Positions 1 through 8,279 are shown, counted from the stretch's first letter. The stretch: DNA of 64,000 bases from Paenibacillus swuensis (GCF_001644605.1 NZ_CP011388.1:3314501-3378500); one strand, 5' to 3'. The notes: a model not told the origin generated them from the sequence alone. Made by a program: numbers and translations.

Positions 1-201
1 TTTGTGCACTTGGAAGGGGATTGGGTTTCTCCCTACATTGTAGTCAAGCCGGAGGATTTGGATGCCGCTCACGACGCTTTGGATTATGAGCTTACAAAAA
101 CGCCGGAATCCGAAGCGGCTGCGGCTGCGGAAGCGGCTAAACAAGCAGCTTTGAAGACTGAAACACAAAGTAATATTACAGATACGACAGACGTGGATTA
201 A
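1..201 (+). CDS. C-terminal end of an unidentified protein (5' end outside window)
   Basis: The reading frame is open from the first base (codons ttt gtg cac) to TAA at 199-201, so this is the tail of a gene that begins upstream. The visible 66 residues hold a short folded-looking stretch (VSPYIVVKPEDLDAAHDAL) followed by an Ala/Glu-rich helix-forming segment and a polar Thr/Asp tail. Nothing in it is a motif I can assign to a family. It is followed at once by a strong hairpin terminator, so it is the last gene of its transcript. Function unknown. Confidence 0.6.
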   Translation, partial: FVHLEGDWVSPYIVVKPEDLDAAHDALDYELTKTPESEAAAAAEAAKQAALKTETQSNITDTTDVD

Positions 202-250
202 TACAAAGAAGACCTGTGCCGATGAATTCGGTACAGGTCTTCTTTGTATT
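202..250. terminator. Bidirectional terminator between convergent genes
   Basis: A 16-bp perfect inverted repeat (202-217 with 233-248, arms TACAAAGAAGACCTGT and its complement) encloses a loop of about 15 nt. The arms end in A-rich and T-rich sequence, so it can work on both strands. It lies between the plus-strand gene ending at 201 and the minus-strand Cof phosphatase ending at 268. Confidence 0.85.
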
Positions 251-267
251 AGGGGGGCAATTGGAGC

Positions 268-1077
268 TCAACCAATCTTCTCTTCCATCGCGTTATAGCG
301 ATAAACACGGGCGATCGCATCCGCAACGGAAGGAACCACAAAGTTAGCCGCTTGGCGAACCCCTTCAGCGGCGCCTTGCATGGCGTAGCTGTGCGGAGTA
401 AATTCAAACATGGAAATATCATTAAAGGAATCGCCGATACATGCAATCTCGTCATTTCTTAACCCAAGCTCTTTAGCCAACATGGTCAATCCAGCCCCTT
501 TGGAAATGCCTAGCGGCATGACGTCCAGACAATCGACATCCGCGATATACGTTTCAATTTTCCCGGGAAATTTCACGTTAAGTTGAGCTTGCAGGCGGCG
601 CAAAGCGGTCAATTCTCCCAGGAAAGTAATTTTACAAGGTTCGATTTCCGCACGGCTCAGCGCACCTCTTAAATCTCTCAGTTCCGTACCGGGAATTAGC
701 AAACGCTTCTCAATCGGAATCGTGCGTTCATTGCGCTCAGGGAAATAATAAGCATCATTATTACAATGAACGAAATGGACGAGGTCTAAAGTCTCCGCCA
801 GGGTATATAGCTCGGAAGCCAACGCCGAGGGGAATTTAGACGAGCCTAGCAGTCTATCAAGGCGGTGTACGGTAGCTCCGTTCTGTCCGACAGCATGAAA
901 CCGCAGACCAAACCGATCCATGACGGTTCCAAGTTCACCATACATTCGACCGGAAGCGAAACAGATTTCATAACCGTCGCGATGCGCCCTGGCAACGGCC
1001 TCCGCATCTTGGGGATGAATAGATCCTTCGTGTGTCAACAAGGTGCCATCCAAATCACTTACTATCATTTTTATCAT
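268..1077 (-). CDS. Cof-type HAD-IIB phosphatase
   Basis: 269 aa, the normal length for Cof/YwpJ-type HAD phosphatases, which dephosphorylate sugar phosphates, FMN/PLP-like or other small metabolites in the cytoplasm. Motif I is DLDGTLL near residues 8-14 (the first Asp is the nucleophile), the conserved Lys lies in GISKGAGL near residue 193, and the Mg-binding motif IV is GDSFNDISMFE near 217-227; the long C2 cap between motifs I and IV marks subclass IIB. The start overlaps the end of the upstream DeoR-type gene by 23 bp, so the two are co-transcribed and translationally coupled. The pairing suggests a sugar-phosphate substrate, but the sequence does not say which. Confidence 0.9.
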   Translation of the reverse strand: MIKMIVSDLDGTLLTHEGSIHPQDAEAVARAHRDGYEICFASGRMYGELGTVMDRFGLRFHAVGQNGATVHRLDRLLGSSKFPSALASELYTLAETLDLVHFVHCNNDAYYFPERNERTIPIEKRLLIPGTELRDLRGALSRAEIEPCKITFLGELTALRRLQAQLNVKFPGKIETYIADVDCLDVMPLGISKGAGLTMLAKELGLRNDEIACIGDSFNDISMFEFTPHSYAMQGAAEGVRQAANFVVPSVADAIARVYRYNAMEEKIG

Positions 1078-1846
1078 GCGTATTTTCCTCCGATACGATA
1101 ATCAGTTCGATTTGATGTTGTTCCAGGTAATTCATCATGTCAGGTTTAGGGGGGAGGTCCGTAATCATTAAGCTCACAGCTTCCAAATCGGCTATTTTGA
1201 AGAACATAGATTTATCGAACTTGGTATGATCCGCAAGCAAAATGACCTGTTTGGCCCGTCGAATCATCTCTCTTTTTACAAAACCCTCATCTTCATAGGG
1301 GAAAAAGAGTCCCTCTTCCGCAATCGCTCCTGCTCCCAACAACAATTTATCCGCGCGGTATTCCGCAAGCTTGGCGATCGTGGCAGGACCATAAAGAAAA
1401 CGGTGCCTCGGATGAAGCTCACCGCCCAACAGATAGGTTCGCACATTATCCTTGCCGGATAAAGTGTCCGCAATATCTATAGAATTCGTCACCGCGGTAA
1501 CGTTCAGACTCGTAATGCGTTCCGCCGCATACTGAACGGTAGTGGATGCATCCAGGATGACAGTATCCCCGTCTTCAATAAGTGAAGCCGCATAGCGCCC
1601 GATGTTTATTTTGCCGGTGGATTCGCGTGTGAGCCGATCTTTATAAGGGTAAATTTCCTTAGGTTTAAGGGGAAGGACTGCGCCTCCGTGAGTTCGTATA
1701 ATCAATCCAAGTTCATCCATCTTCACCAAATCACGTCTTGCCGTATCCCGTGACACTTCAAACAAGGTACAAATATCTCCGATATTCACTCGACCGTACT
1801 CCGCCATATGACTCAAAATGGCTTGAATGCGTTCCTCTTGATACAA
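1055..1846 (-). CDS. DeoR-family transcriptional regulator
   Basis: 263 aa. The N-terminal 55 residues form a DeoR winged helix-turn-helix (RIQAILSHMAEYGRVNIGDI, then VSRDTARRDLVKM as recognition helix, and the RTHGGAV wing). The rest matches the DeoRC sensor domain, which has an isomerase-like fold and binds phosphorylated sugars. I take the TTG at 1846-1844 as start: no ATG is in frame upstream before a stop-rich AT tract and a GGGATGG ribosome site sits 9 nt before it. It heads a two-gene operon with the Cof phosphatase. Its own promoter region carries inverted and direct repeats, so autorepression is likely. Its inducer is unknown. Confidence 0.88.
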   Translation of the reverse strand: MYQEERIQAILSHMAEYGRVNIGDICTLFEVSRDTARRDLVKMDELGLIIRTHGGAVLPLKPKEIYPYKDRLTRESTGKINIGRYAASLIEDGDTVILDASTTVQYAAERITSLNVTAVTNSIDIADTLSGKDNVRTYLLGGELHPRHRFLYGPATIAKLAEYRADKLLLGAGAIAEEGLFFPYEDEGFVKREMIRRAKQVILLADHTKFDKSMFFKIADLEAVSLMITDLPPKPDMMNYLEQHQIELIIVSEENTHDKNDSK

Positions 1847-1870
1847 TTTGTTGCACCATCCCTTACAATT

Positions 1871-1956
1871 ACTTAATAATCTTAATATATTAATGAATTA
1901 TTAAGTGTATTAAGTGATTTATAAGTAATTATAAGTGAATGTAAAAATGAATGCAA
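1871..1956 (-). promoter_or_regulatory. Promoter and repeat-rich operator region of the deoR-type gene
   Basis: Reading the minus strand, TTGCAT (1956-1951) and a perfect TATAAT (1933-1928) are 17 bp apart and point into the DeoR-type gene. Between this promoter and the start codon lie an inverted repeat ACTTAATAAT / ATTATTAAGT (1871-1880 with 1897-1906), which encloses the palindrome TTAATATATTAA (1882-1893), and four AAGTG/AAGTA copies at 1903, 1912, 1923 and 1933, 9-11 bp apart. DeoR regulators often use repeated short sites, so this is a good candidate operator; binding is inferred. Confidence 0.55.
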
Positions 1957-1985
1957 TAAGTTGACTCTTTTATCATCATTAAAGT

Positions 1986-2312
1986 TTAAGGTTTGGTTTC
2001 ACTTAGTTCAACAGAGATGATGCGATCCGATGGAACCTCATGGGTAATGGTCACAAACACACCAATTAATCCCGTCTGTTTCCGTACAATCAACTTGAAC
2101 CGCTCCTGAACGCGGCTTGCAGAAAGTTTGGTTTGACCAATAAACAAGTAATCGGTGATGGGGGCGTTCTTATATGCTTTCTGTGTTTCTTTAACCGCAA
2201 TCAGTCCCCATTTGGCATAGGCGGGCGGCTGGCCTTGAACGGCATTAGTGTGTATAGGCGCAACATTCGCGCCGGTGAATATTAAAGCTGCAATCAGTAT
2301 ATTCTTGTTCAT
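1986..2312 (-). CDS. DUF3889 (YqzG/YhdC-like) exported protein
   Basis: 108 aa. Residues 1-22 look like a signal peptide (charged start, hydrophobic ILIAALIFTGA). The mature part carries the pattern of the DUF3889 family: YAKWGLIAVKETQKAYKNA, then ITDYLFIGQTKLS, then a C-terminal VFVTITHEV-type strand. Family members are small secreted proteins of Bacillales with no assigned biochemical role. It is preceded by a clear AGGTACCTCC-type site on the minus strand and stands alone, divergent from the small genes at 2425. Assignment is by recognised sequence pattern only. Confidence 0.75.
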   Translation of the reverse strand: MNKNILIAALIFTGANVAPIHTNAVQGQPPAYAKWGLIAVKETQKAYKNAPITDYLFIGQTKLSASRVQERFKLIVRKQTGLIGVFVTITHEVPSDRIISVELSETKP

Positions 2313-2360
2313 CTAGGTACCTCCGTTGGTTAGCATTTACTTATAGGGTTAGCCCTAAAT

Positions 2361-2390
2361 GCATAATCCTATGCGCGGCATGCCACACTA
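2361..2390 (+). promoter_or_regulatory. Possible sigma-G-type promoter for the YfhD-like gene
   Basis: GCATA at 2361-2365 and CACACTA at 2384-2390 are 18 bp apart. This resembles the forespore sigma-G consensus (GHATR, N17-18, CATnHTA) with one mismatch in the -10 element. A start point near 2397 would lie just upstream of the AAGGAGGT site at 2411. Such short consensus sequences occur by chance, so the call is tentative. Confidence 0.3.
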
Positions 2391-2424
2391 ATCCTGAAAT
2401 ACCATTTCACAAGGAGGTTATAGA

Positions 2425-2595
2425 ATGGCGAATATGAACAATACATATAAACCCGCGAATTTCAATGTTTCAGTAGGTCGCAGATTGCCGGTTTCCAAGA
2501 ACGAAGATGTAGAGTATTCCGAAGAGCTGGCCGACCGCAACGACAAGCAGGCGCAGGACCGAGGGGCCGCGGCGGATGAGCGTCAGGAGTCTTAA
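2425..2595 (+). CDS. YfhD-like small protein
   Basis: 56 aa, too short for most gene callers but well supported: AAGGAGGT at 2411-2418 is 6 nt before ATG 2425, and the stop TAA (2593-2595) is 3 nt before the next start. The C-terminal half contains DVEYSEELADRNDKQAQDR and AAADERQ, the acidic and Ala-rich signature of the YfhD family of small Bacillales proteins. It is hydrophilic, with no membrane segment, and resembles small acid-soluble spore-type proteins in size and composition. Function is not established. A sigma-G-like promoter lies upstream. Confidence 0.75.
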   Translation: MANMNNTYKPANFNVSVGRRLPVSKNEDVEYSEELADRNDKQAQDRGAAADERQES

Positions 2596-2598
2596 GCG

Positions 2599-2970
2599 AT
2601 GGCTGAGAAAAATATTCTGGCCTATTTCAACACCCCCGAACAGGCAGAGGAAGTTAAAGCAAAGTTGATGGCATTGCGGGCTGTCGAAGTATCGATTGAC
2701 CGGTTCGGCATGTACCCGGGTACCGGCATGAACAGCATCATGAATCCGACCACGGGAGATGTTCCTTCCTTGGCAACCATGACACTGAACGCAGGCATTT
2801 CATCTCCGGGAGCGGGTATACTGGCAGCGGCCAGTGTTAGTGCTAGCGGGATGAGCGACGGCGGTCAGGGCGGGCCGACCGGGAGGGATATCCTGTTGAC
2901 GGCGGTCGTAGACGAGGATAACCACCATCAGGCGCTGCAAGTAATTCGGGACGCCGGCGGACAAATGTAG
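2599..2970 (+). CDS. Small protein resembling general stress protein 17M-type domains
   Basis: 123 aa, starting 3 nt after the YfhD-like stop and so in the same operon. The N-terminus (ILAYFNTPEQAEEVKAKLMA) and the C-terminus (LLTAVVDEDNHHQALQVI and GGQM) look like the two halves of a ferredoxin-like fold as in YflT/GSP17M proteins. The middle, about residues 38-92, is rich in Gly, Ser, Met and Pro and looks disordered. No catalytic residues are visible. The stress-protein link is a weak structural resemblance, so treat the function as unknown. Confidence 0.6.
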   Translation: MAEKNILAYFNTPEQAEEVKAKLMALRAVEVSIDRFGMYPGTGMNSIMNPTTGDVPSLATMTLNAGISSPGAGILAAASVSASGMSDGGQGGPTGRDILLTAVVDEDNHHQALQVIRDAGGQM

Positions 2971-2988
2971 TGTGGGTTGATTCACTTA

Positions 2989-3026
2989 AAGAGACAGATT
3001 CGCCCTGAGGCGGTCTGTCTTTTATT
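2989..3026 (+). terminator. Rho-independent terminator
   Basis: AGACAGA (2992-2998) pairs with TCTGTCT (3014-3020), and CGCC (3001-3004) pairs with GGCG (3009-3012) around a CTGA loop. The stem is followed by TTTATTTT. It ends the yfhD-like two-gene operon. Confidence 0.85.
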
Positions 3027-3143
3027 TTGCCGGGGAAAGGCGTCCGTGTTCGTTTTGTGATTGGCGTTTTTTATAGTACAATAGACTTTATATGTTTATT
3101 CACAAAATGGATCACCTAAGCAGGTAATCAAGGGGGAAAACAC

Positions 3144-4127
3144 ATGCGCTGGCATGAAATTACAATACATACAACGGAAATGGCAACGGAGATGATCTCC
3201 AACTTTATGCATGAGCTTGGAGCGGGCGGCGTGTCCATCGAAGAATCGGGGTCGTTAAACCGTCCGAGGGACACATCACTCGGTCAATGGTATGAACATC
3301 CTCTGAATGACATTCCGGAAGGCGAAGCGGTCATTAAAGGATATTTTGGCGAAGATGTTGATGTGGAAGCGGCAATGAATCACATTCGCGAATCAACAGC
3401 CGAGTTGAGTGAATTCGGCATCGATGCCGGTAAAGCGGAGATGAGCGTACGCGAGGTTGATGAAGAGGATTGGGCAACGGCGTGGAAGCAGTACTTTAAG
3501 CCATTGCGGATTACGGAACGCTTGACGATCAAACCGACTTGGGAAGATTATACGCCGCAGTCGGATGAGCTGATTATTGAACTCGACCCGGGCATGGCTT
3601 TCGGAACCGGAACACATCCGACTACCGCACTCTGCTTACGCACGCTGGAGAGCGTCATTCAGCAAGGGGATGATGTGATTGATGTAGGTACAGGTTCAGG
3701 CGTGCTTGCCATAGGTGCAATTAAATTAGGCGCAAGGCATGTGCTTGCCGTGGACTTAGATCCGGTTGCCGTGTCCAGCGCAACGGAAAACTCGCGATTG
3801 AACGGGATGGAAGAGCAAATTACCGTTAAGTTAAGCGATCTGCTTGGCGTCTTTCAAACAAGTGAGGCAGACGGGGAAGCGGCGAAGAAGCAGTTCGGCG
3901 TTCACATTCCGGTTAAAGTAGTGGTTGCCAACATCCTTGCCGAGATTATAATGCTGTTTATCGATGATGTTTATCAGGTGTTGGAACAAGGCGGATACTA
4001 TATCGTATCCGGGATCTGGAAGAACAAAGCGGATGTTGTGGAAGAGGCGCTGGTTGCGGCCGGCTTCGCGATTGACGCCAGGAATACGGATCAGGACTGG
4101 TACGCGTTCGTCGCGAGAAAGGGTTAA
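3144..4127 (+). CDS. prmA: Ribosomal protein L11 methyltransferase
   Basis: 327 aa. PrmA methylates lysines and the N-terminus of ribosomal protein L11 using S-adenosylmethionine. The N-terminal L11-recognition domain (about residues 1-110) begins RWHEITIHTT. The catalytic domain has DPGMAFGTGTHPTT near 148, the SAM-binding loop DVGTGSGVLA at about 180-189, and VVANILAEII near 260 as the NxL motif of the family. AAGGGGG at 3130-3136 precedes ATG 3144. In B. subtilis the same gene (yqeT) is followed by yqeU (rsmE), as here apart from one inserted protease gene. Eight bp separate it from the next start. Confidence 0.95.
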   Translation: MRWHEITIHTTEMATEMISNFMHELGAGGVSIEESGSLNRPRDTSLGQWYEHPLNDIPEGEAVIKGYFGEDVDVEAAMNHIRESTAELSEFGIDAGKAEMSVREVDEEDWATAWKQYFKPLRITERLTIKPTWEDYTPQSDELIIELDPGMAFGTGTHPTTALCLRTLESVIQQGDDVIDVGTGSGVLAIGAIKLGARHVLAVDLDPVAVSSATENSRLNGMEEQITVKLSDLLGVFQTSEADGEAAKKQFGVHIPVKVVVANILAEIIMLFIDDVYQVLEQGGYYIVSGIWKNKADVVEEALVAAGFAIDARNTDQDWYAFVARKG

Positions 4128-4135
4128 GGTGAAGA

Positions 4136-4813
4136 ATGGACTCCGCAAACTTCTTTAGGTTTCCGATAGAAGAATGGCCGTTTGTTCTGCTTTCGCTGGC
4201 GATCGGCCTGTCTGTTCATGAATTTGCTCATGCTTACACGGCGTGGAAATTCGGTGACCCGACGGCCAAAGACCGCGGACGGGTAACGTTGAATCCGATG
4301 GCTCATTTGGACATATTCGGAACGATTCTGATCTTTATCGCCGGCTTCGGATGGGCCAAGCCTGTCCCGGTGAACCGCAGTTATTTCAAGAAGCCGCGGA
4401 TGATGAGCATCTTCGTCTCCCTTGCCGGACCGGTGAGCAACTTGTTAATTGTTTTTATCGGACTCTTTCTTTTTTACCTGCTTGATTATTTGGGAGCCAT
4501 TGAGAATTTAAGCACAGGCTCGATTACCGCGCTTGTTACTTTTTTTAAATACTTAATCTCGTTGAATATCACCTTGTTCTTGTTTAACCTGATTCCCTTA
4601 CCGCCGTTAGACGGTTACCGGATCATAGAAGACTTGGCTCCGCAACCGATTCGGGCGAAGATGTCGCAGTATGAACACTGGGGTGCTTTTATTTTTCTGT
4701 TGCTCGTATTCATTCCGCCGCTCAGCCGCGTTACCATTGTTCCGTTGTTCAGTTTGAGCGATCACATTCTCCTGTTATTCGGCAACATCATCGGTTCCAT
4801 TTTCGGGATGTAA
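4136..4813 (+). CDS. Site-2-protease-type (M50) membrane metalloprotease
   Basis: 225 aa and strongly hydrophobic, with about five or six membrane segments. HEFAH (residues 25-29) is the zinc-binding HExxH motif and NLIPLPPLDGYR (near 155-166) is the NPxDG-like second metal-ligand motif of the YwhC subgroup of M50 peptidases. Such proteases cleave within the membrane; substrates of this small subgroup, which lacks PDZ and CBS domains, are mostly unknown. AAGGTGA at 4126-4132 overlaps the end of prmA and serves ATG 4136. It sits between prmA and rsmE, where B. subtilis has no gene. Confidence 0.88.
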   Translation: MDSANFFRFPIEEWPFVLLSLAIGLSVHEFAHAYTAWKFGDPTAKDRGRVTLNPMAHLDIFGTILIFIAGFGWAKPVPVNRSYFKKPRMMSIFVSLAGPVSNLLIVFIGLFLFYLLDYLGAIENLSTGSITALVTFFKYLISLNITLFLFNLIPLPPLDGYRIIEDLAPQPIRAKMSQYEHWGAFIFLLLVFIPPLSRVTIVPLFSLSDHILLLFGNIIGSIFGM

Positions 4814-4929
4814 CAGACTGCTGACAATTCGTGTAAAAGGGTAGCCATACGAATCTAAAAGTTGTAAGATGATGTTTGGATATTTGAAGGCATACCAGCC
4901 TATTCTACCACGCAAAGGTTGAGAGCTTG

Positions 4930-5688
4930 ATGCAACGTTATTTCCTCAAGAAGGAACAATTTACACACAACAATACCGTTCGGATTACGGGAGATGACGC
5001 TCATCATCTGGTGAAAGTGATGCGTGCCCGCGCGGGAGACAAGGTCATTTGCAGCGACGGAGAGTCCCGCGAAGCGCTTGTTGAACTTCAAGAGATCGAG
5101 ACAGGTCAGGTGACCGCCTCTATTATAGAAGAACTGGCGATGGATGCCGAGCCTGAAGTTAAAGTTTGGGTTGCCCAAAGCTTGCCGAAAGGCGACAAGA
5201 TGGAGATCGTGATTCAGAAATGCACTGAAATCGGCGCCCATCGCTTTATACCTTTCGAATCCGAGCGTACCGTTGTTCAATATGATGCTAAGAAGGAAGC
5301 CAAGCGTCTTGAGCGATGGAATAAGATTGCCAAAGAAGCCGCGGAACAGGCTCATCGCAACCGTGTTCCCGAGGTTGAACCGATGCGTTCATGGAAGTCG
5401 TTGCTTCAGCTTTCGGCTGATTTTGACCTGACGATGATTTGTTATGAGAAAGAACAAGGGCTGCAATTCAGAGCGCTCCTGCAACAAGCGGTCCAGCAGG
5501 ATCAGATGAAGAAAGTTCTGCTGCTAATCGGACCTGAAGGCGGCTTTACCGAGAATGAAGTAGAACAGGCGGAAGCGGCAGGCGCCCGCGCAATTTCTCT
5601 GGGACGCAGAATTTTGCGTACGGAAACCGCGGCCATGACCGCGTTGACCTGTATTTTATATGAAACCGGCGAGATGGGAGGAAACTGA
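4930..5688 (+). CDS. rsmE: 16S rRNA (uracil-1498-N3)-methyltransferase
   Basis: 252 aa from ATG 4930; a TTG directly before it (4927) would add one residue. RsmE methylates N3 of U1498 in 16S rRNA. The N-terminal PUA-like part (MQRYFLKKEQF, then DDAHHLVKVMRARAGD) is followed by a SPOUT methyltransferase domain. The knot region contains LLIGPEGGFTENEVEQ (near 198-213) and LGRRILRTETAAMTAL near 228-243, both diagnostic for the family. The next gene begins inside the shared ribosome-site region, so rsmE and mtaB are co-translated, as in the yqeU-yqeV pair of B. subtilis. Confidence 0.95.
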   Translation: MQRYFLKKEQFTHNNTVRITGDDAHHLVKVMRARAGDKVICSDGESREALVELQEIETGQVTASIIEELAMDAEPEVKVWVAQSLPKGDKMEIVIQKCTEIGAHRFIPFESERTVVQYDAKKEAKRLERWNKIAKEAAEQAHRNRVPEVEPMRSWKSLLQLSADFDLTMICYEKEQGLQFRALLQQAVQQDQMKKVLLLIGPEGGFTENEVEQAEAAGARAISLGRRILRTETAAMTALTCILYETGEMGGN

Positions 5689-5689
5689 T

Positions 5690-7072
5690 ATGACTACAAC
5701 TTTGGCCGCGACAACAGCCCAGACGGTTGCATTTTATACACTAGGCTGTAAAGTGAACTTCTATGATACAGAGGCGATCTGGCAGCTGTTTAAAGGTTCC
5801 GGCTACGAACAAGTCGACTTTGAGGCGACAGCGGATGTTTATATCATCAATACATGCACAGTAACGAATACCGGCGACAAGAAAAGCCGGCAAATTATAC
5901 GGCGAGCCGTTCGCCGCAATCCGGACGCGATTATCGCGGTTACGGGCTGCTACGCGCAAACGTCGCCAGCTAAAATCATGGCAATTCCCGGTGTGGACTT
6001 GGTCATCGGAACACAGGACCGTGAGAAGATTCTGGAATTTATCGAGCAGTTCCGCGCGGAACGCCAACCGATTAATGCGGTGCGTAACATTATGAAAACA
6101 CGGAACTTTGAGGAATTGGACGTTCCGGATTTCTCGGATCGTACGCGCGCGTTTCTTAAAATTCAGGAAGGCTGCAACAATTTCTGCACCTTCTGCATCA
6201 TTCCATGGTCACGGGGGCTTTCCCGCAGCCGTGAACCGCAAAGTGTCATTCAGCAGGCCGAAGCCCTTGTAGCGGCCGGATATAAGGAAATCGTGCTGAC
6301 AGGCATTCATACGGGCGGCTACGGGGACGATTTGGAGGATTATAAGCTGCACAATCTTCTGCGTGATCTGGACAAAGTCCAAGGGTTGGAGCGTATCCGT
6401 ATTTCGTCCATCGAGGCAAGCCAAATCACCGATGAGGTCATTGACGTACTGAAAAATTCGGACAAAATGTGCCGGCATCTGCATGTTCCGTTGCAAGCCG
6501 GCGACAATACGGTTTTGAAGCGGATGCGCCGCAAGTATACGGTAGAAGAGTTTGCAGGGAAAATTGCAAAGCTTCATGAAATTATGCCTGGCGTAGCGAT
6601 TACAACTGACGTAATTGTCGGGTTCCCCGGCGAAACCGAAGAGATGTTCCTGACGGGCTACCGTTACATGGAACAAATGAAATTCGCTGAAATGCACGTG
6701 TTCCCCTATTCTAAACGGACCGGCACCCCCGCGGCGCGTATGGAAGATCAAGTGGACGAGGAAGAAAAGAACCGCCGTGTTCACGAACTCATTGATCTGT
6801 CCGAGAGGATGCAGCTGGATTACGCCAAGCAGTTCGTCGGCGAGGTGTTGGATGTTATTCCGGAGAGGGATTACAAAGGCGCCCCGGGATCCGGTCTCGT
6901 CATGGGTTACACCGATAACTACATTCAAGTGGTCTTTAACGGTACCGAAGACATGATCGGCAAGTTATGCCGCGTAAAAGTAACAGAAGCCGGCGTGAAT
7001 GAATGTAAGGCTGATTTTGTGCGTGTGATCGAAGATGCTCCGGTTGTGTTGAAGTCAGCCGCAGCTGTTTAA
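5690..7072 (+). CDS. mtaB: tRNA (N6-threonylcarbamoyladenosine-37-C2)-methylthiotransferase
   Basis: 460 aa from ATG 5690, chosen because GGGAGG (5676-5681) fits it; a longer frame from 5660 has no site. MtaB (YqeV) is a radical-SAM enzyme that turns t6A37 into ms2t6A in tRNAs reading ANN codons. The N-terminal cluster cysteines are C20 (LGCKVNFYDTE), C56 (NTCTVTN) and C87 (TGCYAQT). The radical-SAM cluster is C162-xxx-C166-xx-C169 (EGCNNFCTFC). A TRAM-like domain fills the last 60 residues. LGCKVN rather than the MiaB-type sequence separates it from MiaB. Confidence 0.95.
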   Translation: MTTTLAATTAQTVAFYTLGCKVNFYDTEAIWQLFKGSGYEQVDFEATADVYIINTCTVTNTGDKKSRQIIRRAVRRNPDAIIAVTGCYAQTSPAKIMAIPGVDLVIGTQDREKILEFIEQFRAERQPINAVRNIMKTRNFEELDVPDFSDRTRAFLKIQEGCNNFCTFCIIPWSRGLSRSREPQSVIQQAEALVAAGYKEIVLTGIHTGGYGDDLEDYKLHNLLRDLDKVQGLERIRISSIEASQITDEVIDVLKNSDKMCRHLHVPLQAGDNTVLKRMRRKYTVEEFAGKIAKLHEIMPGVAITTDVIVGFPGETEEMFLTGYRYMEQMKFAEMHVFPYSKRTGTPAARMEDQVDEEEKNRRVHELIDLSERMQLDYAKQFVGEVLDVIPERDYKGAPGSGLVMGYTDNYIQVVFNGTEDMIGKLCRVKVTEAGVNECKADFVRVIEDAPVVLKSAAAV

Positions 7073-7164
7073 TTAGATAAACAGAGTGAACAGAGGGTTT
7101 CATCGTAACGCCTGCGGGCGGGATGGAATCCTTGTTCCTTTTTGTACATAAGGAGTTGAGGGAT

Positions 7165-7599
7165 ATGAAGGAAATTTCAGCAGGCGGTGTCGTATATCGC
7201 GAGATCGAAGGTCGTAAAGAGGTACAGTTAATTCAGGATCGGTACGGCAAGATTTCTCTAGCCAAAGGCAAAATGGAGCAAGGCGAAACCGTGGAAGAAA
7301 CAGCGCTGCGGGAAATCATTGAAGAAACGGGTATTCAGGGGCGCATTGTAGAGCCGTTGCATACGATCCGTTATCAATACCAATCTCAGGTTCACGGGAC
7401 AGTTGACAAAGAGGTTCATTATTATCTGGTGGAAGCCGCCTCAGGCACGCTACAAGCGCAGGTGGAAGAGATTCGCGGCGTGGAATGGTGTGAGTTGCAG
7501 GATGCTTGGATGCGCCAACGGGAGCATGGTTATGATAATAACGACGAAGTTTTACAACTGGCTTTACACAAATTAGGTTATGAGGTGGATGGACAATGA
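7165..7599 (+). CDS. Nudix hydrolase
   Basis: 144 aa from ATG 7165, which has AGGAG at 7151-7155 nine nt before it; an upstream in-frame ATG at 7123 has no comparable site. The Nudix box runs from G35 to I57 (GKMEQGETVEETALREIIEE plus TGI) and has every consensus residue of GX5EX7REUXEEXGU. Nudix enzymes hydrolyse nucleoside diphosphates linked to another moiety; the substrate here is not predictable. The stop overlaps the deoC start (ATGA), so the two are translationally coupled, which hints at a nucleotide-salvage or housecleaning role. Confidence 0.9.
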   Translation: MKEISAGGVVYREIEGRKEVQLIQDRYGKISLAKGKMEQGETVEETALREIIEETGIQGRIVEPLHTIRYQYQSQVHGTVDKEVHYYLVEAASGTLQAQVEEIRGVEWCELQDAWMRQREHGYDNNDEVLQLALHKLGYEVDGQ

Positions 7600-8279
7600 G
7601 CAATGATTTTCAAAAAGAAATAACCCAATATATTGATCACACGTTACTAAAGGCGGAAGCGAAGAAAGAAGATATTGAGAAGCTTTGTCAGGAAGCGAAG
7701 GAACATCATTTTTTTAGTGTATGCGTCAATTCCCAATGGGTATCGCTTTGCGCAGAGTTGCTGAAAGGTTCCAATGTGAAAGTCTGTACGGTTGTCGGTT
7801 TCCCTTTAGGGGCAAGCACCAGCGAGACCAAGGCGTTAGAGGCGGCTAAAGCGGTGGAGCAAGGCGCGCTTGAAGTCGATATGGTGTTAGCCATCGGATC
7901 CCTGATTAGCGGCGACTATGACTATGTTCGTGACGATATTCGCAAAGTCGTTCAAGCGGTGGAAGGCAAAGCTATTGTGAAAGTCATAATGGAAACCGGT
8001 TATCTGAACGATGATCAAAAGAAAATCGCTTCCAAGCTTTCTGAAGAGGCTGGCGCCCACTTCATTAAGACGTCGACCGGCTTCGGCAAAGGCGGCGCGA
8101 CCGTTGAGGATATCACCTTAATGCGCGGCAGTGTTTCCGATCATATCGGGGTAAAGGCATCCGGCGGCGTTCGCGATCTGGAAACAGCGAAAGCGATGAT
8201 TGCCGCAGGCGCGACTCGGTTAGGGACAAGCTCAGGTGTGGTTCTTGCACAAGGCGGTAAGAGCACGGGCGGTTATTAG
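7596..8279 (+). CDS. deoC: Deoxyribose-phosphate aldolase
   Basis: 227 aa, full length. DeoC cleaves 2-deoxyribose-5-phosphate to glyceraldehyde-3-phosphate and acetaldehyde, the last step of deoxynucleoside catabolism. It starts QYIDHTLLK, typical of the family. The Schiff-base Lys is K158 in FIKTSTGFGKGGAT and the assisting Lys is K187 in VKASGGVRD; EVDMVLAIG carries the conserved Asp. It overlaps the Nudix gene by 4 bp and is followed by a terminator. The DeoR-type regulator of the window is 6 kb away, and nothing shows that it controls this gene. Confidence 0.95.
   Translation: MSNDFQKEITQYIDHTLLKAEAKKEDIEKLCQEAKEHHFFSVCVNSQWVSLCAELLKGSNVKVCTVVGFPLGASTSETKALEAAKAVEQGALEVDMVLAIGSLISGDYDYVRDDIRKVVQAVEGKAIVKVIMETGYLNDDQKKIASKLSEEAGAHFIKTSTGFGKGGATVEDITLMRGSVSDHIGVKASGGVRDLETAKAMIAAGATRLGTSSGVVLAQGGKSTGGY

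Noticed and set aside
3054-3082. Sigma-A promoter before prmA
   Set aside because: TACAAT at 3077-3082 is a fair -10 box, but the only -35-like sequence (TTGGCG at 3061) is 10 bp away, too close.
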